DNA of 64,000 bases, from contig MNRS01000016.1 of the NCBI GenBank assembly GCA_001916065.1, positions 1-64,000 on the forward strand, read 5' to 3'. Position numbers and translations under genes: made by a program. Positions 8,888-17,262 of this stretch are shown here, piece by piece; the first letter of the stretch is position 1; each line of letters begins with the position of its first letter. Under the pieces are notes generated by a model that saw nothing but the letters and a program-made list of their open reading frames with translations, was not told where the DNA came from and did not search any database. The stretch comes from Clostridium sp. 28_17 (lineage in GTDB: Bacteria > Bacillota > Clostridia > TANB77 > CAG-508).

Positions 8888-8916
8888 ATAAAAAGGACCC
8901 CTATAGTGGGAGTCCC
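8888..8916 (-). terminator. Terminator of the small gene 8931-9164
   Basis: On the minus strand GGGACTCCCACTATAGGGGT folds with its last bases CC to form a GC-rich stem, followed by TTTTTATATA. It lies 15 bp beyond the stop codon of the small gene. Confidence 0.65.
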
Positions 8917-8930
8917 AATGAACCTTTAAT

Positions 8931-9164
8931 TTAACTAGCTCGCGAAATATTTTTATCGATAAGAGACTGCATAGTCTTATAATTTCGATATTTTTCTGGA
9001 AGTACATCTTTATTTAAAAAGATTGCAGGTTTTTCCCGGTACTTACTTGGTTTGTATTTGAGCTCCGGAAACTCTGCTGCTATTATATCAGCCAGTATGT
9101 ATTTTTCGGTTTTGTAGTTACATACTAAAATGATTTTTTCGTTTGTTTCAATTACATCAATCAT
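8931..9164 (-). CDS. Small conserved-looking hypothetical protein (77 aa)
   Basis: I do not recognise a family. The protein starts MIDVIETNEKIILVCNYK, has an alpha/beta-like mix of charged and hydrophobic residues, no Cys pairs, signal peptide or membrane segment, and ends NISRAS. The start is well supported by TAGGAGG, 8 nt before ATG. The gene has its own promoter (9210-9238, minus) and terminator (8888-8916), so it is an independent unit divergent from rpsB. Confidence 0.7.
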   Translation of the reverse strand: MIDVIETNEKIILVCNYKTEKYILADIIAAEFPELKYKPSKYREKPAIFLNKDVLPEKYRNYKTMQSLIDKNISRAS

Positions 9165-9209
9165 AATTGACCTCCTAAAGTTGTGGTTCGTTTATAAGTT
9201 TCAATAAAT

Positions 9210-9238
9210 ATAATACTACAATTTTCGACAAAATACAA
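9210..9238 (-). promoter_or_regulatory. Promoter of the small gene 8931-9164
   Basis: Read on the minus strand: TTGTAT (9238-9233), 17-bp spacer, TATTAT (9215-9210). It lies 46 bp before the start codon. The remainder of 9165-9301 is AT-rich with no further signal I can support. Confidence 0.5.
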
Positions 9239-9301
9239 TATATAAAATTGTAATTTATAAAAAAATAATTGTAACAACCTTAAAAAATATTTAAAAAACA
9301 C

Positions 9302-9330
9302 TTGCATTTGTAGAAAAAAGTTGGTATAAT
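9302..9330 (+). promoter_or_regulatory. Promoter of rpsB-tsf
   Basis: TTGCAT (9302-9307), 17-bp spacer and TATAAT (9325-9330). The 100-nt leader that follows contains a small hairpin CCAA-GCAA-TTGG near 9373-9384, which could belong to a ribosomal-protein leader; that part is speculative. Confidence 0.75.
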
Positions 9331-9439
9331 ATTATGCGTAATAAACACATAAAGCAAGTTTAAAGGGAAGTGCCAAGCAATTGGTCCTATTTAAATGATG
9401 AACTTTATGGAAGTAAAAACAAAAAGGGAGGAATTTAAA

Positions 9440-10190
9440 ATGGCAGTAGTTGCAATGAAACAATTACTTGAAGCAGGTGTTCACTTTGGACATCAAACTG
9501 GCAGAATATATATTCCAAGCCAGAAACGGAATCCATATAATCGATTTACAAAAAACATCTAAAAAAATCGATGAAGCATATGCTTTCTTAAAAGAGCAAG
9601 CAGAAGAAGGAAAAACAGTTCTATTTGTAGGAACTAAAAAACAAGCACAAGAATGTGTTAAAGAAGCAGCAGAAAAATCAGGAATGTACTATGTTGACCA
9701 AAGATGGTTAGGAGGAATGTTAACAAACTTCGATACAATCAGAACAAGAGTACAAAGATTAAAAGATTTAGAAAAAATGCAAGAAGATGGTACATTTGAA
9801 GTACTACCTAAAAAAGAAGTAATCTTATTAAAGAAAGAAATGGAAAAACTTGAAAGAAACTTAGGTGGAATCAAAAACATGGAAGAAATACCAGGAGTTA
9901 TATTCTTAGTAGATCCTAAAAAAGAACATATAGCAGTATTAGAAGCTAAAAAATTAGGAATTCCAGTAATCGGATTAGTGGATACAAACTGCAATCCAGA
10001 AGAAGTAGATTATGCTATACCAGGAAATGATGATGCTATAAGAGCAGTTAAATTAATAACAGACGTTATGGCAAATGCAATCATTGAAGGTAGACAAGGT
10101 GAAAGTTTCGAAGCAGAAGAAGTTGCAGAAGAAGTTTCAGAAGAACCAACTTCAATAGAAGAAGTAGTAGCAGATAGCGAAGAAAAATAA
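9440..10190 (+). CDS. rpsB: 30S ribosomal protein S2 (frame broken by a 20-nt gap)
   Basis: S2 is an essential small-subunit protein. The true start is ATG 9440 after a GGGAGG site: MAVVAMKQLLEAGVHFGHQT. Immediately after Thr20 (9497-9499) the family's near-invariant RRWNPKM is missing. Sequence resumes at G9500/GCA9501 as AEYIFQARNGIHIIDLQKT in another frame, so exactly 20 nt appear to be lost. Everything downstream is a normal S2 (RWLGGMLTNF, GVIFLVDPKKEHIAVLEAKKLGIPVIGLVDTNC, IPGNDDAIRA) with an acidic tail. Restored length is about 256 residues. As S2 is essential and single-copy, an assembly or consensus error is the most likely cause. tsf follows, the usual neighbour. Confidence 0.9.
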
Positions 10191-10231
10191 TTAAAAATTT
10201 ATAAATAATTAAAAAGAAAGAGCGAGCAACG

Positions 10232-10250
10232 CTCGTTCGAAAATATTCGG
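10232..10250 (+). other. Small hairpin between rpsB and tsf
   Basis: GAGCG-AGCAA-CGCTC forms a short GC-rich stem without a T-run. It may trim or stabilise the rpsB-tsf transcript rather than terminate it. The remaining gap is AT-rich and ends in the AAGGAGG site of tsf. Confidence 0.35.
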
Positions 10251-10342
10251 ACGGGAATAGGCTTGCTTTTTATATTATGAATATAGTTAAATGTTTTGAT
10301 ATATATTGTATCAAAAATAAAATATAAGGAGGAAAATAAAAG

Positions 10343-11221
10343 ATGGTTACAGCAAGTTTAGTAAAAGAATTAAGAGAAAAAACAGGTGCAGGAATGATGG
10401 ACTGTAAAAAAGTTTTAACAGAAACTGATGGAGATATGGAAAAAGCAATGGAACTTTTAAGAGAAAGAGGAATTGCAAAAGCCGCTAAAAAATCAGGAAG
10501 AGTTGCAGCAGAAGGATTAGTTGAAGCATATATTTCAGAAGATGGAAAAGTAGGAGCAGTTGTAGAAGTAAACTCAGAAACAGACTTTGTTGCAAAAAAT
10601 GAAGAATTCAAAACATTTGTTATGGATGTTGCAAAACAAATAGTTGACAAAAACCCAGCAGATGTTGAAACATTATTGGCTTCACCTGCAGAATTTGAAG
10701 AAGGAAAAACAGTTCAAGAAGCATTAGTTGGAAAAATTGCAACAATAGGTGAAAACTTATCAATTAGAAGATTTGTAAGATTTGAATCAGAAGGATTAGT
10801 TGCAAAATATATCCATGGTGATGGAAAAATCGCAGTTTTAGTAAATATGGCTAAAGGAACTGAAGAAGTTGCAAAAGACATATGCATGCAAATTGCTGCT
10901 GCTAGACCTGAATTTGTAAGAAGAGAAGAAGTTCCAGAAGAAAGAGTAGCAAAAGAAATGGAAATCTTAAAAATTCAAACAATGAATGAAGGTAAACCAG
11001 AAGCAATAGCAGAAAAAATAGTTCAAGGTAGAATTGGAAAATTCTATGAAGAAATCTGCTTAGTAGACCAAGCATTTGTTAAAGATCCAAGCAAAAAAGT
11101 TTCACAATTATTAAGTGAAAAAGATGCAGATGTTGTTGCATTTGCTAGATTCGAAAAAGGTGAAGGAATCGAGAAAAAAGAAGAAAACTTTGCAGAAGAA
11201 GTTATGAATCAATTAAAATAA
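10343..11221 (+). CDS. tsf: Elongation factor Ts
   Basis: EF-Ts exchanges GDP for GTP on EF-Tu. The 292-residue protein is full length: an N-terminal UBA-like domain with KTGAGMMDCKKVL (about 14-26), then the two core subdomains with VNSETDFVAKNEEF and the second half containing the dimerisation region and PEFVRREEVPEERV. Start ATG 10343 has the consensus site AAGGAGG. It is downstream of rpsB in the standard order, but pyrH and frr, which often follow directly, are 34 kb away at 45.7 kb. Confidence 0.96.
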   Translation: MVTASLVKELREKTGAGMMDCKKVLTETDGDMEKAMELLRERGIAKAAKKSGRVAAEGLVEAYISEDGKVGAVVEVNSETDFVAKNEEFKTFVMDVAKQIVDKNPADVETLLASPAEFEEGKTVQEALVGKIATIGENLSIRRFVRFESEGLVAKYIHGDGKIAVLVNMAKGTEEVAKDICMQIAAARPEFVRREEVPEERVAKEMEILKIQTMNEGKPEAIAEKIVQGRIGKFYEEICLVDQAFVKDPSKKVSQLLSEKDADVVAFARFEKGEGIEKKEENFAEEVMNQLK

Positions 11222-11233
11222 TTTTAAGTAAAT

Positions 11234-11290
11234 AAGTGTCTTTTTAAGGTGAAATTTGATTAGAAAATTGCCTTAAAAGGGCACTTTTTA
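11234..11290 (+). terminator. Terminator after tsf
   Basis: A long imperfect hairpin: AAGTGTCTTTTTAAGG pairs with CCTTAAAAGGGCACTT, followed by TTTA. It begins 13 bp after the tsf stop. Confidence 0.75.
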
Positions 11291-11316
11291 TATTGAAAAT
11301 GGTAAGAAAAATTTTC

Positions 11317-11345
11317 TTGCTTTTTTTGTTGTTTTATGTTATAAA
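11317..11345 (+). promoter_or_regulatory. Promoter of the vanW-dlt cluster
   Basis: TTGCTT (11317-11322), 17-bp spacer and TATAAA (11340-11345), 46 bp before the GTG start of vanW. The first gene of the cluster directly follows, and the later genes overlap or nearly abut. Confidence 0.5.
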
Positions 11346-11390
11346 GATATCATACGAATTTGTTTTTCGGAAAAAGGGGAAGTTATTAAA

Positions 11391-12233
11391 GTGAGTAGAA
11401 AATTATTTTGTGAATATAGTCCGATTACATATGAAATTTCACTTGTAAAAGAAACAATAAAAAAAGATATAGAAGATTATTTTATAAAAAAATATAAAAT
11501 AGCAAAGAAAAAAGATTATAACAATTTTAAATACATATGGAAGGGCGATGCAAAAATTCTATTTAGAAAATTGCATGGAGTAGATATGCAATTACAAATT
11601 AACAAAGCAAAAAATTTGGAAATTGCTAGTAAAAAAATTGATGGAATAGTAATTCAACCAGGAGAAGTTTTTTCGTTATGGAATTTAGTAGGAAAGACAT
11701 CAAAAAGAAAAGGGTATCTAGAGGGTTTGACTGTAAGTGATAGTGAATTAGGAAAAGGCAGAGGCGGCGGATTATGCCAATTAGGCAATCTTATTCATTA
11801 TTTAGTATTACATACTGATTTAGAAGTTATAGAAAAACATCATCATTCTGATGCATTATTTCCAGACGAAAAAAGGAGAGTACCATTTGGAACAGGAGTA
11901 TCTATAGCATATAAAAGATTAGATTACAAATTTAAAAATACTTCTGATTGTCCTGTACAATTAAGAATATGGCAAGATGATACAATGATATATGGGGAAT
12001 TGAGGGCAAATAAGCCAATTAACTATAAATATAAATTAATAGAAGAGGATAATCATTATGCAATGGAAGATGGGATATTTTATAGAAATAGTAAGGTATA
12101 TAGAATTAAAATTGACAAAGAAACTGGAAATGAAATCAAAAAAGAATTAATATTAGATAATCATTCAAGGGTTATGTATGATTATAATTTAATACCTAAA
12201 GAACAAATTAGGGAGAATACAAATGTTAAATAA
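11391..12233 (+). CDS. VanW family protein
   Basis: The 280-residue protein carries the VanW domain: VIQPGEVFSLWNLVGKTSKRKGY, then GRGGGLCQLGNLIH with the conserved Cys, HHHSDALFPDEKRRVPFGTG, and a C-terminal beta-rich part. VanW is found in some vancomycin-resistance clusters and widely outside them; its activity is not established, but it is linked to the cell envelope. It starts at GTG 11391 after AAGGGGAAG. Its last codons overlap the dltA start by 11 bp, so the two are translationally coupled. Here the context is D-alanylation and polymer assembly rather than glycopeptide resistance. Confidence 0.85.
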   Translation: MSRKLFCEYSPITYEISLVKETIKKDIEDYFIKKYKIAKKKDYNNFKYIWKGDAKILFRKLHGVDMQLQINKAKNLEIASKKIDGIVIQPGEVFSLWNLVGKTSKRKGYLEGLTVSDSELGKGRGGGLCQLGNLIHYLVLHTDLEVIEKHHHSDALFPDEKRRVPFGTGVSIAYKRLDYKFKNTSDCPVQLRIWQDDTMIYGELRANKPINYKYKLIEEDNHYAMEDGIFYRNSKVYRIKIDKETGNEIKKELILDNHSRVMYDYNLIPKEQIRENTNVK

Positions 12234-13626
12234 GATTTTAAATAATTTAAAAATGTATCCAGAAGATGAATGTTATGAAATAAATGATAAAGTTTATAAA
12301 AATAAAGATTTATATAAATATGTTTGTAATATATATAACTATTTATTAAAAAATAATCCAAATAGAAAAAGTGTGATTGTTTATGGTCATAAAGATATTT
12401 ATATGATTGCTTCTTTTCTTGCATGCTCTTTTGCGGGGATGGCATATATACCAGTGGATGAGTCAATTCCAAATGAGAGAAGGAAAAAGATAGTTGAACA
12501 GGTAAAACCAAATGTAATATTAGATAAAAAAATAGAAAAAACAATGCTTAATGAAAAATATAATGAAATATCAAAAATATATATGACAGGAGAGGACACA
12601 TATTACATTATTTTTACATCAGGTAGTACAGGAATACCTAAGGGAGTTCAAGTATCATATAACAATGTTAAAAGTTGTATGAAGTGGTTAGAAAATATTT
12701 GTAATATAAAAAATGGAATCATTTTAAACCAAGCAAATTATTCTTTTGATTTGTCTTTACCAGATATTTATTTGCCGTTACTAACAAGAAGTAAACATTA
12801 CATATTAGAAAGAAATACTCAAAAAGACTATGTAACATTGTTTAGAATGCTTAAAAAAAGTAATTCAAATTTGGCAGTTTTTACACCATCATTTCTAGAT
12901 TTATTATTAATAGATAAATCATTTGATGAAAAATTAATGCCTAAATTGAATATGATACTACTTTGTGGTGAAAAATTAACAAAATCAACAGTAGACAATG
13001 TTTTGAAAAGGTTTCAACATATAAATTTATATAATTTATATGGACCAACAGAATGTACATTTGCTGTTACTGGTATAAAAATAGAAAACTCAGATGATAT
13101 TTCAATAGGAAAGCCAAAAGATGATACTAAAATTTATATAGTAGATGATAATATTCAGGAAGTAAAAGAAGGAAAGGTAGGAGAAATTTTGGTTACTGGA
13201 AAAAGTGTAGCCAAAGGATATCTTAATAGTAATGATAATTTTATAATATATAAAAATGAAAAAGGCTTTTTAACAGGTGATTTAGGGTACAAGAAAGAAG
13301 ATAAATTTTATTGTATAGGTAGAAAAGATAATCAAATAAAATATAAGGGATATAGAATAGAATTGTCGGAAATTGAGAATGTATTTTACAACTTTGGATA
13401 TTTTGATAAAATAGTTGTTGCTACAAGGAAAACAGAAAATGGAAGAGTTAAAAAGATACTTGCATTTTTAAAGTTAAAGGGATCATTAAATATTCAATTA
13501 GAAGAGATTAAAGAAAGATTAAAGAATATTCTACCGGAATATATGATTCCAACTATAAAAATAGTACAAGAAATGCCGTTAACTGAAAATGGAAAAATAG
13601 ATATAAATAAATTAATGGAGAAATAA
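12223..13626 (+). CDS. dltA: D-alanine--D-alanyl carrier protein ligase-type adenylation enzyme (DltA)
   Basis: An ANL-family adenylating enzyme of 467 residues. It shows the P-loop YIIFTSGSTGIPKGVQVSYNN (about 126-146), the A5 motif NLYGPTECT, the GDLGY hinge region and the C-terminal catalytic Lys in ENGKIDINK. Length and sequence fit DltA, which activates D-alanine and loads it on DltC; a stand-alone NRPS-like adenylation enzyme of other amino-acid specificity is the alternative. The start overlaps vanW, and dltC follows one base after the stop. DltB and DltD, which normally complete the pathway, are not present in the cluster. Confidence 0.82.
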   Translation: MLNKILNNLKMYPEDECYEINDKVYKNKDLYKYVCNIYNYLLKNNPNRKSVIVYGHKDIYMIASFLACSFAGMAYIPVDESIPNERRKKIVEQVKPNVILDKKIEKTMLNEKYNEISKIYMTGEDTYYIIFTSGSTGIPKGVQVSYNNVKSCMKWLENICNIKNGIILNQANYSFDLSLPDIYLPLLTRSKHYILERNTQKDYVTLFRMLKKSNSNLAVFTPSFLDLLLIDKSFDEKLMPKLNMILLCGEKLTKSTVDNVLKRFQHINLYNLYGPTECTFAVTGIKIENSDDISIGKPKDDTKIYIVDDNIQEVKEGKVGEILVTGKSVAKGYLNSNDNFIIYKNEKGFLTGDLGYKKEDKFYCIGRKDNQIKYKGYRIELSEIENVFYNFGYFDKIVVATRKTENGRVKKILAFLKLKGSLNIQLEEIKERLKNILPEYMIPTIKIVQEMPLTENGKIDINKLMEK

Positions 13627-13627
13627 A

Positions 13628-13861
13628 ATGAGGGAAAAAATAATTAAAATTATAGAAGAATTAACAGATTCTACTGATATTAATGGCAATGTTGATCTGA
13701 TAGAAGAAGATATATTAGATTCATTTGCTTTTATTGAACTAATAGCAAAATTAGAGGATGAATTCAATATAGAAATTCAACCAACACAAATTCCTGGAGA
13801 TACTTGGAGAAGTGTAGATAAAATAGTTAAAATGGTAGAAACAAAAATGGAGAAAAAATAG
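13628..13861 (+). CDS. dltC: D-alanyl carrier protein (DltC-like acyl carrier)
   Basis: A 77-residue four-helix carrier protein. Ser32 in the motif DILDSFAFIEL is the expected 4'-phosphopantetheine site. The following LEDEFNIEIQPTQIP matches DltC more than fatty-acid ACPs. It sits between the adenylation enzyme (1-bp gap) and the polymerase-like membrane protein (2-bp gap), so the three are one operon. Confidence 0.85.
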   Translation: MREKIIKIIEELTDSTDINGNVDLIEEDILDSFAFIELIAKLEDEFNIEIQPTQIPGDTWRSVDKIVKMVETKMEKK

Positions 13862-13863
13862 AA

Positions 13864-15429
13864 ATGGATTACTTAAAAAGAAGAAATAATTTGTTAGATA
13901 AATTAACAGAAATATATATTTTCATGATAATTGTTATTTTTCCATTATGTGTTGATAAAACAGGCTTCTTTAGAATATTAGAATGCAAATATAGAATATA
14001 TTTAGGAATGTCAGTTGGTTATATTGCAATTACTATTATAACAATTATTTATTATTATATTTTTCATAAAGTTAATAACATAAAAAATATTAAAATATCG
14101 AAAGTTCAATGTGCGGTGATAGCATTTTGGATTGTAAATGTGATTTCATGTATATTTTCTGATTATTTGAAAAAATACAATTTATTTGTAGGAGTTGGAC
14201 GTGGAGAAGGATTAATAAATATAACATTATACTGTTTTACATTTATTTTAATATCAACATTTGGAAAATTTAGAAAAAGATATATAATGTACTTTTCGAT
14301 ATCATCTATATGTATAAGTAGTATAGCAATATTGCAATATATTGGTTTTAATCCTTTGAATATGTATCAAGATGGAATAGGAACACATAATGTTAGTTTT
14401 ATGGCAACAATTGGTAATATTGATTTCATTTCTGCAATGTATTGTATATTACTTACAGTATCGTTTTCTGCATTTATATTTATAGATGAAAAAATAAAAT
14501 ACAAAATTATACATTTATTATCAGTTTTTATGGGTTTTTTTATATTTATTATAATAAATGTTATGAGTGGAAAAATTGCTTTTCTTGCGATATTTATTAT
14601 ATTAAGCCCATTGATTGTAACAAATAGCAAAAGATTATATAGAGCAATAATAGTTTTTGCATCAATTATATTTGGGTTAGCAATTAATATAATTATAAAT
14701 CCGCAATATCACTATAATATACAAAAATTGACATTAGATTTTCAATTTAATAAAATTTCGTTTGTATTTCTTATAATAACAGGAATTTTTGCATTTTTGG
14801 CGTATATATTATATAGAAATGAGTATGATTTGTCTAAAAATAAAAAAATAATAAAAATATTATATGCAGTAATTGTTGGAAGTATATTTTTATTGATAAT
14901 ATGTTTATATTTTATAAACTTTAGTAGTGGAACTTTATATGAGGTACATGAATTATTGCATGGTAATTTTATTGATGAGTTTGGAACATATAGGATTTTT
15001 CTATGGAAAAGAGCAATGAAGTTATTCAGAGAAAATCCTATAATAGGAAGTGGACCAGATACTTTTGCAGTAAGGTTTATGGATAAATATACAGATGATG
15101 TAATGAAAATTGGAAAATTAAGTATAAACGATACTGCGGGAAATGTGTATATAACGATGCTAATAAATATAGGAATGTTGGGATTGTTTGTATATTTGAT
15201 TTTTTTAATATTGCAATTAAAAGAAGGAATAAAAAAGAAAAATAATTATTCAAAAGTATTGTTGATTGCTATATTGTGTTATTGGATTCAAGATTTATTT
15301 AATTTATGGGTGGTTGTAGTTACACCTGTATATTGGACTTTGATGGCAATACATCAATTAGGAATTAATGAAAATACAAAAGATTTGGAAATTGGGGGAA
15401 TAAAAAATGAGTCAAAAAAAGAAAAATAG
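13864..15429 (+). CDS. O-antigen ligase/polymerase-like (Wzy_C) membrane protein
   Basis: The 521-residue protein has about eleven hydrophobic segments and a large loop containing FLWKRAMKLFRENPIIGSGPDTFAVRF, the Wzy_C/O-antigen ligase signature region. Such proteins polymerise or transfer undecaprenyl-linked glycans at the outer face of the membrane. In a Gram-positive with DltA/DltC next door, the likely substrate is a wall teichoic acid-like or capsular polymer; that is inference. The start is 2 bp after dltC, and the last 23 bp overlap the next gene. Confidence 0.75.
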   Translation: MDYLKRRNNLLDKLTEIYIFMIIVIFPLCVDKTGFFRILECKYRIYLGMSVGYIAITIITIIYYYIFHKVNNIKNIKISKVQCAVIAFWIVNVISCIFSDYLKKYNLFVGVGRGEGLINITLYCFTFILISTFGKFRKRYIMYFSISSICISSIAILQYIGFNPLNMYQDGIGTHNVSFMATIGNIDFISAMYCILLTVSFSAFIFIDEKIKYKIIHLLSVFMGFFIFIIINVMSGKIAFLAIFIILSPLIVTNSKRLYRAIIVFASIIFGLAINIIINPQYHYNIQKLTLDFQFNKISFVFLIITGIFAFLAYILYRNEYDLSKNKKIIKILYAVIVGSIFLLIICLYFINFSSGTLYEVHELLHGNFIDEFGTYRIFLWKRAMKLFRENPIIGSGPDTFAVRFMDKYTDDVMKIGKLSINDTAGNVYITMLINIGMLGLFVYLIFLILQLKEGIKKKNNYSKVLLIAILCYWIQDLFNLWVVVVTPVYWTLMAIHQLGINENTKDLEIGGIKNESKKEK

Positions 15430-16126
15430 TATTATTACAAGTTTAAAAATGGTAATATTTTTATTAATTGTATTGTTAATTGCACGTATAGCAATAATTG
15501 TTTTAGGAAATGGAAAGATAAATGCTTTAGAAGGATACTTGTATAGTATTGCAGCAAGTGCAACAGATTGTGATGCAACAAGTTGTGATGCTACTGGTGC
15601 AGATGCAACAAGTTGCGATGCTACGAGTGCAGATGCTACAAGTTGTGATGCAACAAGTTGTGACGCTACAAGTTGTGACGCTACAAGTTCAAATGCTATG
15701 GAAGTAAATAATCCAAATGTTGATGTTATAAAAAGTAACAATGAAAATACTAAAAAACAATCAAATGATAATGCACAAGAAATTCAACCAAAAAATGAAA
15801 AAACAAAAGAAGAAATTAATGAAGTTATTGTAAATGACATTGTAAATGATATTGCAGATGATAATGAAGATGAAAATGAAATTATAATATCAAATTACAG
15901 TGGAACATCGAACAATAGTAAAGATAATAAGGAAGTTGTAAGTTTCCTAGAGTCTCATAAAATGTATTTAATGATTATTGGAATGTGTGTAATAGCAATA
16001 GTTATTATATCTATAATTATAATTTTAGATAAAAAAGGTATAGAAAAGAGAAGAAATATTCAAAAACAAGAAGAGGAAGAAAGGATGCCAAAAGGATTAA
16101 AAAAAGATGATGAAAATAAATTCTAA
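15407..16126 (+). CDS. Two-TM membrane protein with CDATS pentapeptide repeats
   Basis: No known family recognised. The 239-residue protein has an N-terminal hydrophobic segment (about 12-32), then at residues 46-95 a run of five-residue units of consensus Asp-Ala-Thr-Ser-Cys (with Cys replaced by Ala or Ser in some units), then an acidic Asn/Glu/Asp-rich linker, a second membrane helix (about 185-208) and a charged cytoplasmic-type tail. The Cys-bearing repeats would be extracellular if the first helix is an anchor or signal. It overlaps both neighbours (ligase-like upstream, TraX-like downstream), so it is embedded in the envelope operon. It has a GGGGG-type site before ATG 15407. Confidence 0.8.
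   Translation: MSQKKKNSIITSLKMVIFLLIVLLIARIAIIVLGNGKINALEGYLYSIAASATDCDATSCDATGADATSCDATSADATSCDATSCDATSCDATSSNAMEVNNPNVDVIKSNNENTKKQSNDNAQEIQPKNEKTKEEINEVIVNDIVNDIADDNEDENEIIISNYSGTSNNSKDNKEVVSFLESHKMYLMIIGMCVIAIVIISIIIILDKKGIEKRRNIQKQEEEERMPKGLKKDDENKF
15561..15693 (+). repeat. Tandem 15-bp coding repeats (DATSC units)
   Basis: About eight consecutive 15-bp units built on GATGCTACAAGTTGT-type sequence, with mostly synonymous drift (GCA/GCT, TGT/TGC). They encode the pentapeptide array of the preceding protein. Unit number is likely to vary between strains by slippage or recombination. Confidence 0.75.
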
Positions 16127-16919
16127 TGTTTTAAAAATTTTTGCGGTAATAACAATGATAATTGACCATATAGGGTGCTATTTTTCCAGTAAAATAGCAC
16201 CAGATATATATTATTTAATGAGGAGTATTGGCAGATTAGCAATGCCAATATTTTTGTATTTACTGGTACAGGGCTTTTTTTATACAAAAAATTTAAAAAA
16301 ATATATATTTAGAATTTTCTGTTTAGCAACAATTACTCAAATAATATTGCTAATATTGGGAATTATAAACAAAATGCAATTCCCAAATTATATATGTCAT
16401 GAAAATGACTATCTTGGAGTATTGTATTCGTATATGTTATCATTAATTTTTATATCAATGATAGAATATAAAAAGCCAATAAAGCAGTTCAATGATTTTT
16501 TTAATTTTGTTGTTAGAATTATTGTAATGTTTGTTATTATTTTAATATATGTAAATGTAAAAATAGAATTTGATATGAGAATTCCATTTATGTGTATAGA
16601 ACTATATATAATTGAAAAAATGTTTATGGATAAGGAAAATTCAGTATTATTTTTAAAGAGAAATTTTAATAGTAGAAAAAAATTTATTATATTTAAATTA
16701 ATATATATATTATTAATTGAATTATCTTTTGTTAGTTCATTAGATTTTTCTAGTTATCATCCAGGATATAAATATGCTATTATATTTACTGCAATACCAT
16801 TATTTTTATATAATGGTGAAAAAGGTGGCAATAATAAATTCTCAAAAAAAATATTTTATGGAATTTTTCCAATGCAACATTTTGTACTGTATTTAAGTGC
16901 AATGCTTTTTTTGAAATAG
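16107..16919 (+). CDS. TraX-like acyltransferase family membrane protein
   Basis: A 270-residue polytopic protein with the TraX family signature: LKIFAVITMIIDHIGCYF at residues 9-26 and RSIGRLAMPIFLYLLVQGFFYTKN at about 39-62. F-plasmid TraX N-acetylates pilin; chromosomal Firmicutes homologues are poorly studied, but the family is related to membrane acyltransferases. Here it is the last gene of the vanW-dltA-dltC-ligase cluster, where DltB (an MBOAT acyltransferase) would be expected. It may therefore carry out acyl or D-alanyl transfer, which is my inference. The start (ATG 16107 or 16110) overlaps the previous gene by about 20 bp. Confidence 0.78.
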   Translation: MMKINSNVLKIFAVITMIIDHIGCYFSSKIAPDIYYLMRSIGRLAMPIFLYLLVQGFFYTKNLKKYIFRIFCLATITQIILLILGIINKMQFPNYICHENDYLGVLYSYMLSLIFISMIEYKKPIKQFNDFFNFVVRIIVMFVIILIYVNVKIEFDMRIPFMCIELYIIEKMFMDKENSVLFLKRNFNSRKKFIIFKLIYILLIELSFVSSLDFSSYHPGYKYAIIFTAIPLFLYNGEKGGNNKFSKKIFYGIFPMQHFVLYLSAMLFLK

Positions 16920-16977
16920 TAATATTGTAAAGAAAAATTTTTATAGACATGACTCATAAAGTGTACATAATATACGT

Positions 16978-17006
16978 TTGACAATTTCAGGAAAATATAG
17001 TATAAT
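16978..17006 (+). promoter_or_regulatory. Strong promoter of the RNase J gene
   Basis: Consensus TTGACA (16978-16983), 17-bp spacer and consensus TATAAT (17001-17006). The leader to ATG 17263 is about 250 nt, AT-rich, with one small hairpin TGCC-AAGAG-GGCA near 17018-17030. I see no known riboswitch in 16920-17262. Confidence 0.8.
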
Positions 17007-17262
17007 AACCAAGATGTTGCCAAGAGGGCACAAGAATGAGATTTTATAAAACCCAAAAGTTTAAAGAGAAGAAAAAAGAGAACGGATAAAAAATAAAACA
17101 AAAGAAAAAATAAATTTTTAGATATATAGATGTATTTTTATATGCTGAAAAATACATATTATTAAACAATGAAAAAACTTTAAACCAATAACGGATTTAT
17201 TAAAATTGAATATAAAAAGGATAAAACGAAAGATCCTAAAAACAAAGAAAGAGAGGAATATT

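Noticed and set aside
15412..15741. 109-residue minus-strand ORF with LVASQ repeats
   Set aside because: It is the mirror image of the CDATS repeat-coding sequence and has no ribosome site.
17014..17049. Leader peptide MLPRGHKNEIL upstream of RNase J
   Set aside because: The ATG falls at the predicted transcript start with no ribosome site, so it is probably chance.
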